Of a stretch of DNA of 64,000 bases, positions 17,111-27,045 are shown piece after piece (positions within the stretch are counted from its first letter, which is position 1; each line of letters starts with the position of its first letter). The notes below the pieces were generated by a model that worked only from the letters and a program-made list of their open reading frames with translations, was not told the DNA's origin and searched no databases. Source of the DNA: Candidatus Syntrophocurvum alkaliphilum (lineage in GTDB: Bacteria > Bacillota > Syntrophomonadia > Syntrophomonadales > Syntrophomonadaceae); contig NZ_CP046457.1 in NCBI RefSeq assembly GCF_009734445.1, positions 1,234,001-1,298,000 of the forward strand. The letters are read 5' to 3'. The translations under genes and the position numbers were made by a program.

Positions 17111-17143
17111 AGGGGCGGGGAAGCACAGTGCTTCCCCGCCCCT
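17111..17143. terminator. GC-rich perfect hairpin after asp23
   Basis: Arms of 16 bases (AGGGGCGGGGAAGCAC and complement) with a one-base loop lie between the convergent asp23-like and chemoreceptor genes. The GC content is far above the surroundings. It shares the GGGGAAGCAC string with the partial repeat at 19376-19406, so it may belong to the same family of mobile palindromes. Confidence 0.7.
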
Positions 17144-17163
17144 GTCTTTAATCTACATAGTAA

Positions 17164-19203
17164 TTAGTATTTGAATTTTGAAATTTGTTCTTGTAACTCT
17201 TCTGCTAGCTTTGCTAGTTCGTTACTAGCACTGGATATTTCTTGTATTGAAGCTGTTTGTTCTTCAATGGATGCAGCAGCCTCTTCAGTGCTAGCTGCAT
17301 TTTCTTGAGCAATAGCGGATAGATTTTGTATTACTTCAATAACTTTATTTTTTTTCTGGTCCATCTCTGAGGCAGTTCTATTAAATTCTTCTATTATTTT
17401 TCTATTTCTTTCTATAGCTTCTGCAATTCCTTCAAACTTAGCTTTTGTATCTTCCACACTATTATTTTGCTCATTTGCAATATCTTTAACATTCTTTACA
17501 GTTGATACTGCATTAACAGTTTTGGTAGAAAGATCATTAACAATGTATTCTATTTCTTGTATAGAGTCATTAGATTGTTCAGCTAGTTTCCTTACTTCCT
17601 CTGCTACAACAGAAAAGCCTTTACCATGTTCACCTGCTCTTGCTGCTTCTATAGCAGCATTTAATGCTAACAGGTTTGTTTGATCAGCAATGCTTTTAAT
17701 TACTTCACTAGCTTTTTTAATCCCTTCAGCACTGTTATTAGTTTCTTGTATAACATTATAGATTTCATCTGCTGCTATATTGTTTTCTTTTGCTTTAGCA
17801 ACTAACAACTCTAATGATTTAAATCCCTCGTCTTTAAAGTTATTTATTTCATCAACAGAACTATTTAGTTCTTTTACATATTCATAATCTTCATTCATTA
17901 CATCTGAAAGTTCATCAATTTTTACTGCTCCTTCTTCAGTATCCTTAGCCTGATCATTTGCTCCTTTAGCCATTCCCTCTATGGTTTTTGCAATTTCATC
18001 TGCTGCTGTAGCTGTTTGGTCACTTACAGCACTCATTTCTTCTGAGGATGCTGCTACTTGATTAGAAGCTTGACTAATGTTAATAATAGTTTTTCTTAAA
18101 GCTTCACTTAGTGTCTGGAACGACCTAGCCAATTGACCTATTTCATCTTCTCTTCGCATGAATTCTTCCGATAAATCATTACTAATATCTAATTTTGAAA
18201 TAGAATTTGTTTGCTCTATTACTTGGTTCAATGGCTTAATAGTTATGTGTAATAAGTACCAAAAAATCATACCTGCTATAACTACAGCAAGTGCAGAAAT
18301 TAGTACTATAATTGTTATAAGATTACTTACAGGCTCTAATAATGCATCATTTTCAACAGTTATTGCCATAGACCAACCTAAGCCATCATAATGTCTATAA
18401 CCATCCATTGGAGAAAATGCAACAGATTTATCAAGACCTTCAAAATCATAATACATAAAACCTTTTTCACCATCTACCATTCTTTCAGCAACTAAACCTA
18501 AATCATCATCCCTTTGAAGAACATTTAATTCACCTATGTAATCACTTTCTGGGTGCCAGACAATGTAGCCCCCTGGTTCTACTATATATGGATAACTTCC
18601 TGGAATATTTCTAGCCTGATATGCTTCATATATAGGCATTAGCTTTTCATCTAGAAAGTCCATAATATTAACTCTTCCATTTATGTACCCTATTGTTTCT
18701 CCAGCTTCATCATATATAGGCATTACTACAACTATTAGATAAACACCAAAATCAATGCTCATTCTGTGTTCATAATGAAGATCATTTTTTCCTGCAGCAC
18801 TTTGAAACCAACTAGTATCACTATAATCTTCTCTATATGTATCACCTGTAGTAGTAATAAAAGCACCTTGTGAATCTACCATAATTAAATCATAAAAAGC
18901 GTCACCAAATGCATTTTGATAATTGTTTAAAACTGTATTTTTTTCTTCTATGGTTGTATTTGGATCACTTAAAATATTGTTTGCTGATATTACTTGTATG
19001 TTACTTGTTTTTTCACTTATAAATAAATCTACTGCATCTCCTACTTCCATACTTGTCTCTTCTAAATTATGTTGTACTTCAGTTAAAATAGCATTTTCAG
19101 CAACATTGGTTGCTATTATAGATACTAATAATACAGTAATAAGTATTAATACTATACCTACAATAGTAATTTTCCCCTTCAAACTTTTTAAAAACCGTTT
19201 CAT
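17164..19203 (-). CDS. Methyl-accepting chemotaxis protein with dCache sensor
   Basis: About 679 residues. TM1 is at residues 9-30. A periplasmic-type double Cache domain follows (about 35-290, with [17 protein letters not shown] near its end). TM2 is at about 295-318, with HAMP at 320-375. The signalling domain contains the invariant hairpin tip ([20 protein letters not shown]) and the C-terminal [16 protein letters not shown] methylation-type helix. It senses an unknown small molecule and signals to CheA. The start at 19203 is nine bases after AAGGGG. No che genes are adjacent. Confidence 0.93.
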   Translation of the reverse strand: MKRFLKSLKGKITIVGIVLILITVLLVSIIATNVAENAILTEVQHNLEETSMEVGDAVDLFISEKTSNIQVISANNILSDPNTTIEEKNTVLNNYQNAFGDAFYDLIMVDSQGAFITTTGDTYREDYSDTSWFQSAAGKNDLHYEHRMSIDFGVYLIVVVMPIYDEAGETIGYINGRVNIMDFLDEKLMPIYEAYQARNIPGSYPYIVEPGGYIVWHPESDYIGELNVLQRDDDLGLVAERMVDGEKGFMYYDFEGLDKSVAFSPMDGYRHYDGLGWSMAITVENDALLEPVSNLITIIVLISALAVVIAGMIFWYLLHITIKPLNQVIEQTNSISKLDISNDLSEEFMRREDEIGQLARSFQTLSEALRKTIINISQASNQVAASSEEMSAVSDQTATAADEIAKTIEGMAKGANDQAKDTEEGAVKIDELSDVMNEDYEYVKELNSSVDEINNFKDEGFKSLELLVAKAKENNIAADEIYNVIQETNNSAEGIKKASEVIKSIADQTNLLALNAAIEAARAGEHGKGFSVVAEEVRKLAEQSNDSIQEIEYIVNDLSTKTVNAVSTVKNVKDIANEQNNSVEDTKAKFEGIAEAIERNRKIIEEFNRTASEMDQKKNKVIEVIQNLSAIAQENAASTEEAAASIEEQTASIQEISSASNELAKLAEELQEQISKFKY

Positions 19204-19448
19204 TACAACCATCCCCTTATGAATTTTTAATCATGATATGCGGTGTATACAATTCACATTTGTATACATATCATTTTGTAATCATTACATATATAATACT
19301 ATAAATTTTTATCTACTTCTAGGTAGTAAATAAAATTTATAGGAGTTAACACATTTTTTTCCTTGGTTAATTAAAGGAAGCAAAAGAACCGTCCCCGTGC
19401 TTCCTTGCTCTTATACTCTTAAAAACACTTATTTCTGGGCATAAAAAA
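19204..19448. other. Intergenic region with a partial GGGGACGGTTC repeat
   Basis: The leftward chemoreceptor promoter should lie here. Near 19376-19406 the sequence GGAAGCAAAAGAACCGTCCCCG, split by the TGCTTCC that closes a short inverted repeat, carries half of the palindrome core seen at 8743 and 33728. No gene is supported. Confidence 0.4.
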
Positions 19449-19526
19449 TGGTCGGAGTGACTGGATTTGAACCAGCGGCCTCTACGTCCCCAACGTAGCG
19501 CTCATACCAAACTGAGCTACACCCCG
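19449..19526 (-). tRNA. tRNA-Pro (anticodon GGG)
   Basis: The acceptor CGGGGTG pairs with CACTCCG (one G-U pair), with discriminator A and encoded CCA. The anticodon loop TTGGGGA gives GGG. The D-arm GTAGCTCAGTTTGGTATGAGC and the T-arm GGTTCAAATCC are intact. It lies just downstream of lysC on the same strand. Confidence 0.93.
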
Positions 19527-19588
19527 ACGCCAAAAGATATTTTATAACATAAGTATGTGTTTAGTCAATGTTATTGTATCTTTTTGTT

Positions 19589-20809
19589 TTATTTTATATT
19601 ATCTAATTCAAACTTATTGTGCAGTGCATTTACTGCTTTTTCAATTACTTCTTCGTCTATTATGCATGATACTTTTATTTCAGATGTACTTATCATGTGG
19701 ATGTTAATGTTTTCTTCTGCTAATGCTTCAAACATGGCTGCTGCAATTCCAGGATTACTTTGCATTCCAGCACCAACTATAGATACTTTAGCTACTTTAT
19801 CTCCATAGGACATACCTGAAGCACCTAACTCATTTACCAATATGTTAACTACAGGTAATGCTCTTTCTAATTCATCGCTTTCAATTGTAAATGCTATATC
19901 ATTTCTGTCTTCTCGGTTAGCACTTTGAACTACCATATCAACATTTATACCATTGTTTGCAAGGGTGGTAAATAAATCTCTAGCTATACCTGGTCTATCT
20001 GCTACGTCATATAATGCTACTTTTGCACAGTTTATATCATGTGCAACTCCACTAACAACTCTTTGTTTCTCCATCTTACTAACCTCCGTTAAAACTGTAC
20101 CTGAGTTATTGTTAAAACTACTTTGCACTTTCACATCAACATTGTAAAGCATTGCAAACTCAACTGCTCGTGGTTGCAAAACAACAGCTCCTAAACTGGA
20201 CATTTCTAACATTTCCTCATAACAAATACTTTTAAGTTTACTAGCATTTTTTACTATTCTAGGATCTGCTGTATATATGCCTTCTACATCGGTAAATATA
20301 ATACATTCATCTGCATTTAAACTAGCTGCTAAGGCTACTGCTGTAGTATCTGAACCACCTCTACCTAAAGTAGTAATGTCATCTTCTGGTGAAATCCCTT
20401 GGAATCCAGCTATTACAACTACTTTATCATTATTAAGCTCTTTTAATATTCTTGAGGTAGTTATATCCGTAATACGAGCTCTACTATATGATGAATCGCT
20501 TTGTATTCCAGCTTGCCAACCTGTCAGTGATACTGCACTACAATCCATAGATTGAAGTGTTAATGCTAATAGTGAAGCAGATTGCTGTTCCCCAGTCGCT
20601 AAAAGCATATCCATTTCACGACTAGATAAATCGCTACCTACAAATGATGCTAATTGGATAAGTTCATCTGTTGTATCACCCATTGCAGATACAACCACAA
20701 CTACTTGGTTACCGTTTTCCCGCTTTTGTTTAACTCTTGTGGCAATGTTTTTAATTTGTTCCATAGATGAAACAGAACTACCACCAAATTTCTTAACAAT
20801 TAATCCCAA
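19589..20809 (-). CDS. lysC: Aspartate kinase
   Basis: Phosphorylates aspartate, the first step to lysine, threonine and methionine. 406 residues: the N-terminal kinase signature VKKFGGSSV, GRGGSDTTAVALAASL and FTDVEGIYTADPR, followed by two C-terminal ACT domains (DRPGIARDLFTTL, NPGIAAAMFEALAEENINIHMI) that normally bind lysine or threonine. It starts with TTG after GGGAG. It is the last gene of pheB-hom-thrB-lysC, with 14 bases to thrB, so this isozyme probably serves threonine synthesis. Confidence 0.95.
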   Translation of the reverse strand: MGLIVKKFGGSSVSSMEQIKNIATRVKQKRENGNQVVVVVSAMGDTTDELIQLASFVGSDLSSREMDMLLATGEQQSASLLALTLQSMDCSAVSLTGWQAGIQSDSSYSRARITDITTSRILKELNNDKVVVIAGFQGISPEDDITTLGRGGSDTTAVALAASLNADECIIFTDVEGIYTADPRIVKNASKLKSICYEEMLEMSSLGAVVLQPRAVEFAMLYNVDVKVQSSFNNNSGTVLTEVSKMEKQRVVSGVAHDINCAKVALYDVADRPGIARDLFTTLANNGINVDMVVQSANREDRNDIAFTIESDELERALPVVNILVNELGASGMSYGDKVAKVSIVGAGMQSNPGIAAAMFEALAEENINIHMISTSEIKVSCIIDEEVIEKAVNALHNKFELDNIK

Positions 20810-20823
20810 AATTCTCCCACTCC

Positions 20824-21717
20824 CTATTTTACTATAACTAAGCCTTTATCCTCTGGTTTTAAGTAATATAATTTACTCTCTACGCCATGAACGTTAAACC
20901 CTTGTTGCATTGAGCTACCTATTTTTTCTGGATTGTCATGTGCAAAAGCCAAAAATGATGGTCCTGCACCACTTAATGCAATTCCTAATGCCCCATTATC
21001 AATTGCATTATCAACTATGTCATTAAATCCAGGAATAAAATGTTTTCTTAAAGGTTGGTATATTAAATCATCCATAGCTTTATCTAATTTATTATAATCT
21101 TTATTATTAAGACTAGCTATTAAAAAGCAAGCCCTTTGTAGGTTGTATACAGTATCTTTTATATTTACCTTTTCAGGTATAACTGAACGAGATTTTTCTG
21201 TTGATAAAGTAAAATTAGGCACAACAACTATTATATCAATGTTTGATGGTATTTGTATCTTTTGATAATATATTTCATCATTATAAAGCATAACTGTTAC
21301 AAATCCACCAACAACTGCTGGAACTATATTATCAGCATGTCCTTCTAATTCAACAGCCCATTTAATCAATTGTTGATCAGAAAATTTATTTCCAATTAGT
21401 TTGTTAGCAGCAAACAGTCCAGCAACAATAGCAGCAGCACTGCTACCTAAACCTTTCCCAATAGGAATCTCATTTTTAATTTTTATATTTAAATTTTTTT
21501 TTATTATAGCTTTAGATAGTAGTATGTTTGCACTTTTTAATACTAAATTGTTTTCTGGATTGTTTTTTAAGTCTTCTTCGCCTTCTCCTTTAAATTCAAT
21601 AATTGCATCATCAGCAAAGTCCATTTCAACATCTAAATATAGGCTAAGAGCTAATCCTAGTGTATCAAAACCTGGTCCAAGGTTTGCACTTGTAGCTGGT
21701 ACTCTTACTGCAACCAT
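20824..21717 (-). CDS. thrB: Homoserine kinase
   Basis: A GHMP kinase of 297 residues that makes O-phosphohomoserine. Motif 1 is VRVPATSANLGPGFDTLG, motif 2 is the ATP loop PIGKGLGSSAAAIVAG and motif 3 is GIALSGAGPSFLAF. The start is an ATG after GGAGGG. It is the third gene of the threonine-branch operon, between hom and lysC. Confidence 0.95.
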   Translation of the reverse strand: MVAVRVPATSANLGPGFDTLGLALSLYLDVEMDFADDAIIEFKGEGEEDLKNNPENNLVLKSANILLSKAIIKKNLNIKIKNEIPIGKGLGSSAAAIVAGLFAANKLIGNKFSDQQLIKWAVELEGHADNIVPAVVGGFVTVMLYNDEIYYQKIQIPSNIDIIVVVPNFTLSTEKSRSVIPEKVNIKDTVYNLQRACFLIASLNNKDYNKLDKAMDDLIYQPLRKHFIPGFNDIVDNAIDNGALGIALSGAGPSFLAFAHDNPEKIGSSMQQGFNVHGVESKLYYLKPEDKGLVIVK

Positions 21718-21741
21718 TAACGTTTTATGCCCTCCTATTTA

Positions 21742-23031
21742 CTACTTTTTATCCATGCCTTCAAGTCTTATTACATTGTTTATTTCACCCACTATACTCA
21801 TTCCTTTTAATACAGCTAAAGCATCTCTTAGATTTTGTTCACTAGTATTATGGGTTATTAATATTAATTCGGCCATATCCCAATCATTAGTTTTTTGTAA
21901 TACTGAAGATAGACTTACATTATTATTTCCAAATACACCTGCGATACCAGCAAGTGCACCTGGGCGATCTTTGACTGCCATTCTTATATAAAATTGTCCC
22001 TCTAATTGATTAATATTTAAAATTGGTTTTTGATCATAACAAGTACATCCTATACGAGCATTGCTATTATAATTCTTATTACGTACAATCTCTATTATAT
22101 CACCCACTACTGCACTAGCTGTAGGCATTTGTCCTGCTCCACTACCATAATGCATAATATCTCCTACTGCATCACCTTTGATAAATACAGCATTGTAAAC
22201 ACCATTTACTGAAGCTAAAGGGTGTTCAATAGGTATAAATGCTGGATGAACCCTAACTTGAATTTGACCTTCTTCTTGTTTAGCAATTGCTAATAGCTTC
22301 ACTTCAAGCCCTAATTCCTTAGCATACTCCATATCAACTGCATTTATAGATGTTATACCTTCTACGTATACATCATCTAACATTACTCTACTGTTAAATG
22401 CTATAGATGCTAGTATAGCAATTTTTCTTGCGGCATCTAATCCATATACATCTGAGGAAGGATCTGCTTCTGCATAACCTAAGTCCTGAGCCTCTTTTAA
22501 AACATCATCAAAATCTTGCCCTTCACGACTCATTTTGGTTAGTATATAATTTGTTGTTCCATTAAGTATTCCAATTACCTCTTCAATATTATTGCCTGCA
22601 AGTGATTGTTTAAGTGGGGTTACAGCAGGAATTCCACCTGCAACACTAGCTTCAAAATAAAAATCTACTTTTTGATTTTCAGCAGTATCAAAAATATCTT
22701 GCCCTTTTACTGCAATTAAGTCTTTATTGGCTGTTACTACATGTTTTCCTTTTTCCATTGCTTCAATAATAAACTCGTCTGCAGGACTTATACCACCTAG
22801 TAGCTCTACAATAATATCTATTTCAGGATCATCAACAATATCCTTTATGTCTTCAGTTATGCAATTTTCAGCAAAACCTAATTCTAGACACTTCTCTACA
22901 TCTCTCTCTAAGATTTTTTTGATTCTAATCTCTTTTCCTGTTTTCTTCAATATTGTTTCCCCGTTTTGTTCTAGTAATTTTACTACACCAGAACCTACAG
23001 TACCACAACCTAATAATCCAATATTAATCAT
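21742..23031 (-). CDS. hom: Homoserine dehydrogenase with ACT domain
   Basis: Reduces aspartate semialdehyde to homoserine. 429 residues: Rossmann motif GLLGCGTVGSGVV, catalytic region GGIPAVTPLKQSLAGN and the GILNGTTNYILT signature, with a C-terminal ACT domain (VKDRPGALAGIAGVFGNNNVSL) expected to bind threonine. The ATG at 23031 follows GGAGG with eight-base spacing; a longer frame overlaps pheB and is rejected. It comes second in the operon, 16 bases after pheB. Confidence 0.95.
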   Translation of the reverse strand: MINIGLLGCGTVGSGVVKLLEQNGETILKKTGKEIRIKKILERDVEKCLELGFAENCITEDIKDIVDDPEIDIIVELLGGISPADEFIIEAMEKGKHVVTANKDLIAVKGQDIFDTAENQKVDFYFEASVAGGIPAVTPLKQSLAGNNIEEVIGILNGTTNYILTKMSREGQDFDDVLKEAQDLGYAEADPSSDVYGLDAARKIAILASIAFNSRVMLDDVYVEGITSINAVDMEYAKELGLEVKLLAIAKQEEGQIQVRVHPAFIPIEHPLASVNGVYNAVFIKGDAVGDIMHYGSGAGQMPTASAVVGDIIEIVRNKNYNSNARIGCTCYDQKPILNINQLEGQFYIRMAVKDRPGALAGIAGVFGNNNVSLSSVLQKTNDWDMAELILITHNTSEQNLRDALAVLKGMSIVGEINNVIRLEGMDKK

Positions 23032-23047
23032 AAAAAAATTCCTCCTT

Positions 23048-23494
23048 TTAACTTGTTCCAACTATCTCTACATTTACAACTCCATCAATTGTATTTAAAG
23101 TTGATAAAAGCTCATCAATAGTTATCGTTAATTCATCTACACTGATAGATAAAGTTACATGAGCCACCCCATGTAGTGGTAAGCTTTGATTAATAGTTAA
23201 GATGTTACCCTTGTTTAGTGCGACACAATTTAAGACCTGAGAAAGTATGCCCGGTATATGCTTTAGTAAAAGTGAAATATTAATAATATTTAAGCTATCA
23301 GCATTAAAAAATGAAAAAACCCCATCTTTGTATTTATAAAATGTGCTTCTAGCCATAGACAATTTATCAACAGCTTCTATTATATTATTAGCATCTCCAT
23401 TTGCAAGCATTTCTTTGGCAATAGCTGTTTTTAAAATAGATTCAGGTAAAATATCTTCACGAACAATATAAAATTTTTTTTCTTTTTCTGTCAT
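23048..23494 (-). CDS. pheB: ACT-domain protein, PheB family
   Basis: 148 residues. An N-terminal helical segment (ESILKTAIAKEMLANGDANNIIEAVDKLSMARSTFYKYKD, here in pieces) with an HTH-like look precedes an ACT domain (LLKHIPGILSQVLNCVALNKG). Family members sit beside homoserine dehydrogenase in many Firmicutes and are thought to be amino-acid-responsive regulators; the precise role is unproven. First gene of the operon. Two tandem hairpins with T-runs lie upstream. Confidence 0.85.
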   Translation of the reverse strand: MTEKEKKFYIVREDILPESILKTAIAKEMLANGDANNIIEAVDKLSMARSTFYKYKDGVFSFFNADSLNIINISLLLKHIPGILSQVLNCVALNKGNILTINQSLPLHGVAHVTLSISVDELTITIDELLSTLNTIDGVVNVEIVGTS

Positions 23495-23583
23495 GCTTCA
23501 CCTCTGTCTATATGTAGCGAATATGTTTCTTTGCAACACGGACATTATAACACTAGTATTTTAAAAAAACAATGAAAAGCAAA

Positions 23584-23646
23584 TAAAAAAAGGGGTAGCA
23601 GAGGACGCTTTATTTAGCTTGCTAAACAAAATGTCCTCTGGCTACC
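23584..23646 (-). promoter_or_regulatory. Long hairpin with T-run upstream of pheB-hom operon
   Basis: Leftward, GGTAGC-CAGAGGAC pairs with GTCCTCTG-CTACC, enclosing a second small hairpin (TTTAGC/GCTAAA), and is followed by seven T. It sits about 90 bases upstream of pheB and after the spoIVA terminator, so it may be a transcription attenuator for the threonine operon. It lacks the T-box consensus. A second terminator of spoIVA is the simpler alternative. Confidence 0.5.
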
Positions 23647-23660
23647 TCATTAATGCCATT

Positions 23661-23690
23661 AAAAAAGGGAAAGCTATAAATAGCTTTCCC
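23661..23690 (-). terminator. Rho-independent terminator of spoIVA
   Basis: Leftward reading gives GGGAAAGCTA, a four-base loop, TAGCTTTCCC and six T, starting about 30 bases after the spoIVA stop. Confidence 0.85.
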
Positions 23691-23720
23691 AACATTAATT
23701 AAATAATTAAAAAATTGTTA

Positions 23721-25205
23721 TTATATTATTATGCATATTAATCCACCACTACCGTCATTGACTATACGTTGTAGAGTATCTTGTAGTTTAACTTGAGCAT
23801 TTTCAGGCATCCGGTGAAGTTTGTTTTGTATACCTTCTCTGACTAAATCATGTAGTGATTTTCCAAATATATTGGACTCCCAAATTTTGGTGGGATCTTC
23901 TTCAAATTCATCTAACATGTAGCGAACTAGTTCTTCACATTGCTTTTCAGTTCCTATTATAGGTGTAAGTTCTGTTGTTATATCTGCTCTTATTATATGG
24001 AGGGATGGAGCTTTTGCTTTTAATTTAACACCAAATCGACTACCCTGTCTGATAAGCTCGGGTTCTTCTAAGAACATTTCTTCTAGTCTAGGAGTAACTA
24101 CTCCATAACCAGTTTCTTTTACTTCGTCTAATGCAGCAGATACCTTATCAAACTCTTTCTTAGCAAAGCTAAAGTCTTTCATTAGACGCATAATGTCATC
24201 TGTTCCTTCAACAGAGAATCCACTGACATCACTAAGACTTTGATAAAAGAGTTCTTCAGGAACTGTAACATCAATAGTAGCTATACCAGTTCCTAAATTC
24301 ATCTCCTCTAGGCTTACATAGCTTATGTGCTCAAGATCAGACAGTTGTTCTATGGCGTTATCAATATCCCTTATTTTGCGAACTTCATTTAATATGTCAC
24401 GTATAGCAGTTTCTAATGTATCACGTAACCAAAAGTCCTCATCAAGTTCATTTACCCAGCTTGGTAGTTTTACGTTTACTTCATGTACAGGGAATTCATA
24501 AAGGACCTCTTCTAAAAGACCGTATATCTGTTCTATAGTAACATTTTCACAGTCAATTGGAATTACTGTAACATTGTATTTTTCAGTAAGTTCATCTACA
24601 AGTGCTAAAGTATCCTTGTCATACGGATGCATTGAGTTTAATAGAACAATATAAGGTTTGTTAAGTGCATTTAATTCATTAATTACTCTTTCTTCGGTTT
24701 CTATATAGTTTTTTCTAGGGATATCACTAATGCTGCCGTCAGTAGTCATTACAATTCCAATAGTTGAATGGTCAGTAATAACTTTCCTGGTTCCTATTTC
24801 GGCCGCTTCTTCGAAGGGAACCTCATAGTCAAACCAGGGAGTTCTAACCATACGAGGTTCATCATCCTCTTCGTAACCCAAAGCCCCATCTACTGTATAA
24901 CCTACACAATCTACCATTCTAACTTTAAAAGATATCCCATTGTTTGTTGTTATTTCTACTGCTTCATTGGGCACAAACTTGGGTTCGGTAGTAGTTATGG
25001 TTTTACCGGCACCACTTTGTGGTAGTTCGTCTTTAGCCCGCTCTTTATCATTAATATCTTCAATATTTGGTATTACCATTAGCTCCATAAATCTTTTTAT
25101 GAAGGTTGATTTACCTGTTCTTACGGGCCCTACTACTCCCAAATAGATATCGCCTCCCGTTCTTTCAGCGATATCGGTTAAGATATTATTTCCTTCCACT
25201 GTCAT
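23721..25205 (-). CDS. spoIVA: Stage IV sporulation protein A (spore coat ATPase)
   Basis: The morphogenetic ATPase that polymerises on the forespore surface and forms the coat basement layer. 494 residues. The N-terminus DIAERTGGDIYLGVVGPVRT leads into the Walker A GPVRTGKST. The Walker B-like VDCVGYTVDGALGYEEDD and the sensor threonine region ITDHSTIGIVMTTDGSI follow. The C-terminus ends in a short hydrophobic tail (GLICIII), the part that anchors to SpoVM/membrane in Bacillus. Full length. The ATG follows GGGAGGG. It establishes the organism as an endospore former. Confidence 0.97.
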   Translation of the reverse strand: MTVEGNNILTDIAERTGGDIYLGVVGPVRTGKSTFIKRFMELMVIPNIEDINDKERAKDELPQSGAGKTITTTEPKFVPNEAVEITTNNGISFKVRMVDCVGYTVDGALGYEEDDEPRMVRTPWFDYEVPFEEAAEIGTRKVITDHSTIGIVMTTDGSISDIPRKNYIETEERVINELNALNKPYIVLLNSMHPYDKDTLALVDELTEKYNVTVIPIDCENVTIEQIYGLLEEVLYEFPVHEVNVKLPSWVNELDEDFWLRDTLETAIRDILNEVRKIRDIDNAIEQLSDLEHISYVSLEEMNLGTGIATIDVTVPEELFYQSLSDVSGFSVEGTDDIMRLMKDFSFAKKEFDKVSAALDEVKETGYGVVTPRLEEMFLEEPELIRQGSRFGVKLKAKAPSLHIIRADITTELTPIIGTEKQCEELVRYMLDEFEEDPTKIWESNIFGKSLHDLVREGIQNKLHRMPENAQVKLQDTLQRIVNDGSGGLICIII

Positions 25206-25340
25206 TTTCCCTCCCTCGTATTCAGACTTTTAAAAGGCACCCTCCCTCCGATTACGGATACCCCTTAAGTAATATTTACTTTATAACTCTATAACACTAA
25301 TAATATATTTATTAAGATTCGCTAATATAACCAAAAAAGA

Positions 25341-25370
25341 AAAAAAGTGTGATTTACTCACACTTTTTTT
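25341..25370. terminator. Symmetric terminator after gpsA
   Basis: AAAAAAGTGTGA, a five-base loop, then its complement ending in T. It can work on both strands; the leftward gene gpsA ends just upstream. Confidence 0.85.
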
Positions 25371-25391
25371 ACCATCCATTTTTTTTATTTT

Positions 25392-26423
25392 TTACCAGCT
25401 ATCTATATTGTTAACAATTTCTTCGATTTCATGTTTTTTCCGCCGTTGCATTAAGTTTTCTACTTCTTCCTTCGGATTTTTGTTATTATAGATAATATTG
25501 TAGCATGCTGTTGTAATTGGCATTTCTATATTTAAATCTTGAGCTATTTTGTATACTACTCTTGTTGTATGAATACCTTCAACAACCATCCCAATTGATT
25601 CTAGAGTTTCTTCTAAGGATTTTCCTTGCCCTAGAAGATTACCCGCTCGGTTGTTTCGTGAATAGTTGCTATTACATGTAACTATCAAATCTCCAATACC
25701 ACTTAAACCTGCAAATGTTCTTGGGTCTGCTCCTAATGCAATTCCCATTCTAACTACTTCAGTTAAACCTCTTGTCATTAAGGCAGCTGTGGTATTATCA
25801 CCAAAACCTAAACCCCTACTCATTCCAGTTGCTAGTGCCACAATGTTTTTTAATGCCCCACCTAATTCAACACCAGCTACATCAGGATTTGTATATACTC
25901 TAAAGGATGTAGACATAAATACAGATTGTAATAAAAATGCTGTTTCTTTTTTATAAGCTGCTACTGTAACTGCAGTTGGAATATTTTTTATAACCTCTTC
26001 TGCATGACTTGGTCCTGACAAAACACCATATCTTTCTAGAATTTTTTCTCCAATAACATCTTTAATCACTTGACTCATTCGCATTTGTGTAGTTATTTCT
26101 ATACCTTTGGATGTGTTTACTATATAAATATTATTATTTATGTAATGTTTAAAGTCTTCAATTACTTCCCTGACAGCTTGAGAAGGTACTGCTATCACTA
26201 ATAAGTCTGAATTAGTTATAGCCTCCTCCCTGCTAGTAGTAGGATAAATATTTTCCAAAATAGATATACTAGGTAAAAATTTTTCGTTTATACGATGTTT
26301 TTTAATATCTTCAATTCCATCTTCTTCTCGTCCCCAAAGTGTTACTTTATACCCTTTAGATGCTAATAACATGCTTAACGCTGTACCCCAGCTACCAGCA
26401 CCTAAAACTGTTATTTTTTGCAT
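25392..26423 (-). CDS. gpsA: Glycerol-3-phosphate dehydrogenase [NAD(P)+]
   Basis: Makes sn-glycerol 3-phosphate for phospholipids. 343 residues: Rossmann motif ITVLGAGSWGTALS, NTSKGIE, SGPSHAEEV, the catalytic ELGGALKNIVALATG and the C-terminal GLSGIGDLIVTC. The ATG at 26423 is chosen because GGGGTGG is six bases upstream. It follows plsY by 19 bases in a leftward lipid/GTPase operon (DUF512, der, plsY, gpsA). Confidence 0.95.
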   Translation of the reverse strand: MQKITVLGAGSWGTALSMLLASKGYKVTLWGREEDGIEDIKKHRINEKFLPSISILENIYPTTSREEAITNSDLLVIAVPSQAVREVIEDFKHYINNNIYIVNTSKGIEITTQMRMSQVIKDVIGEKILERYGVLSGPSHAEEVIKNIPTAVTVAAYKKETAFLLQSVFMSTSFRVYTNPDVAGVELGGALKNIVALATGMSRGLGFGDNTTAALMTRGLTEVVRMGIALGADPRTFAGLSGIGDLIVTCNSNYSRNNRAGNLLGQGKSLEETLESIGMVVEGIHTTRVVYKIAQDLNIEMPITTACYNIIYNNKNPKEEVENLMQRRKKHEIEEIVNNIDSW

Positions 26424-26442
26424 ATAGAACCACCCCAACATA

Positions 26443-27033
26443 TTAAATTGCTTTTTCGTTAATTTTTGATTCTGTTCCTTGTCTTAATCGGTATATATTT
26501 TCATTATGGCGATATACAACTAATGAAGCTATAATAGCTGCCATTAAGATATATGCAATAGGTTCACTCATTACTATTGTTAATACTGGAAATAATATAG
26601 CAACTGTTACTGAAGCTAATGAAACATACCTACTTACAAATGTTATAACTGCAAAAACTACTAATGAAATTATGAAAACCATTGGAGTTAACATAAGCAT
26701 TACTCCTGCCGCTGTAGCAACCCCTTTACCACCTTTAAATTTTAAAAATATCGGAAAACAATGTCCTAAAACAGCTGCTAATCCACAAACTGCAGCAATA
26801 ACAGTGCCTCCTATAGTAAGTCCTAAGAATGCGGCAATTAAACCTTTTAATAAATCTGCAAAAAGAGCTGCTACACCTATATAAGGTCCTAAGGTACGAT
26901 ATACATTTGTCGCACCAATATTACCACTACCTTTTGATCGGATATCTATACCACCAAGCAACCTACTTATTAAGTACGAAAATGGTAAGGACCCTAAAAC
27001 ATAGCAAAATATTATTATTAAAGCTTCTAACAA
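26443..27033 (-). CDS. plsY: Acyl-phosphate:glycerol-3-phosphate acyltransferase
   Basis: A membrane enzyme that transfers an acyl group from acyl-phosphate to glycerol 3-phosphate. 196 residues with about five membrane helices and the three family motifs: GSIPFSY-like LGSLPFSYLISR, GSGNIGATNVYR, and GGKGVATAAG with the nearby HCFPIFLKFKGG. It lies between der and gpsA; gpsA makes its substrate, so the pairing is functional. Confidence 0.95.
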   Translation of the reverse strand: MLEALIIIFCYVLGSLPFSYLISRLLGGIDIRSKGSGNIGATNVYRTLGPYIGVAALFADLLKGLIAAFLGLTIGGTVIAAVCGLAAVLGHCFPIFLKFKGGKGVATAAGVMLMLTPMVFIISLVVFAVITFVSRYVSLASVTVAILFPVLTIVMSEPIAYILMAAIIASLVVYRHNENIYRLRQGTESKINEKAI

Positions 27034-27045
27034 TTGTCCTCCCCC

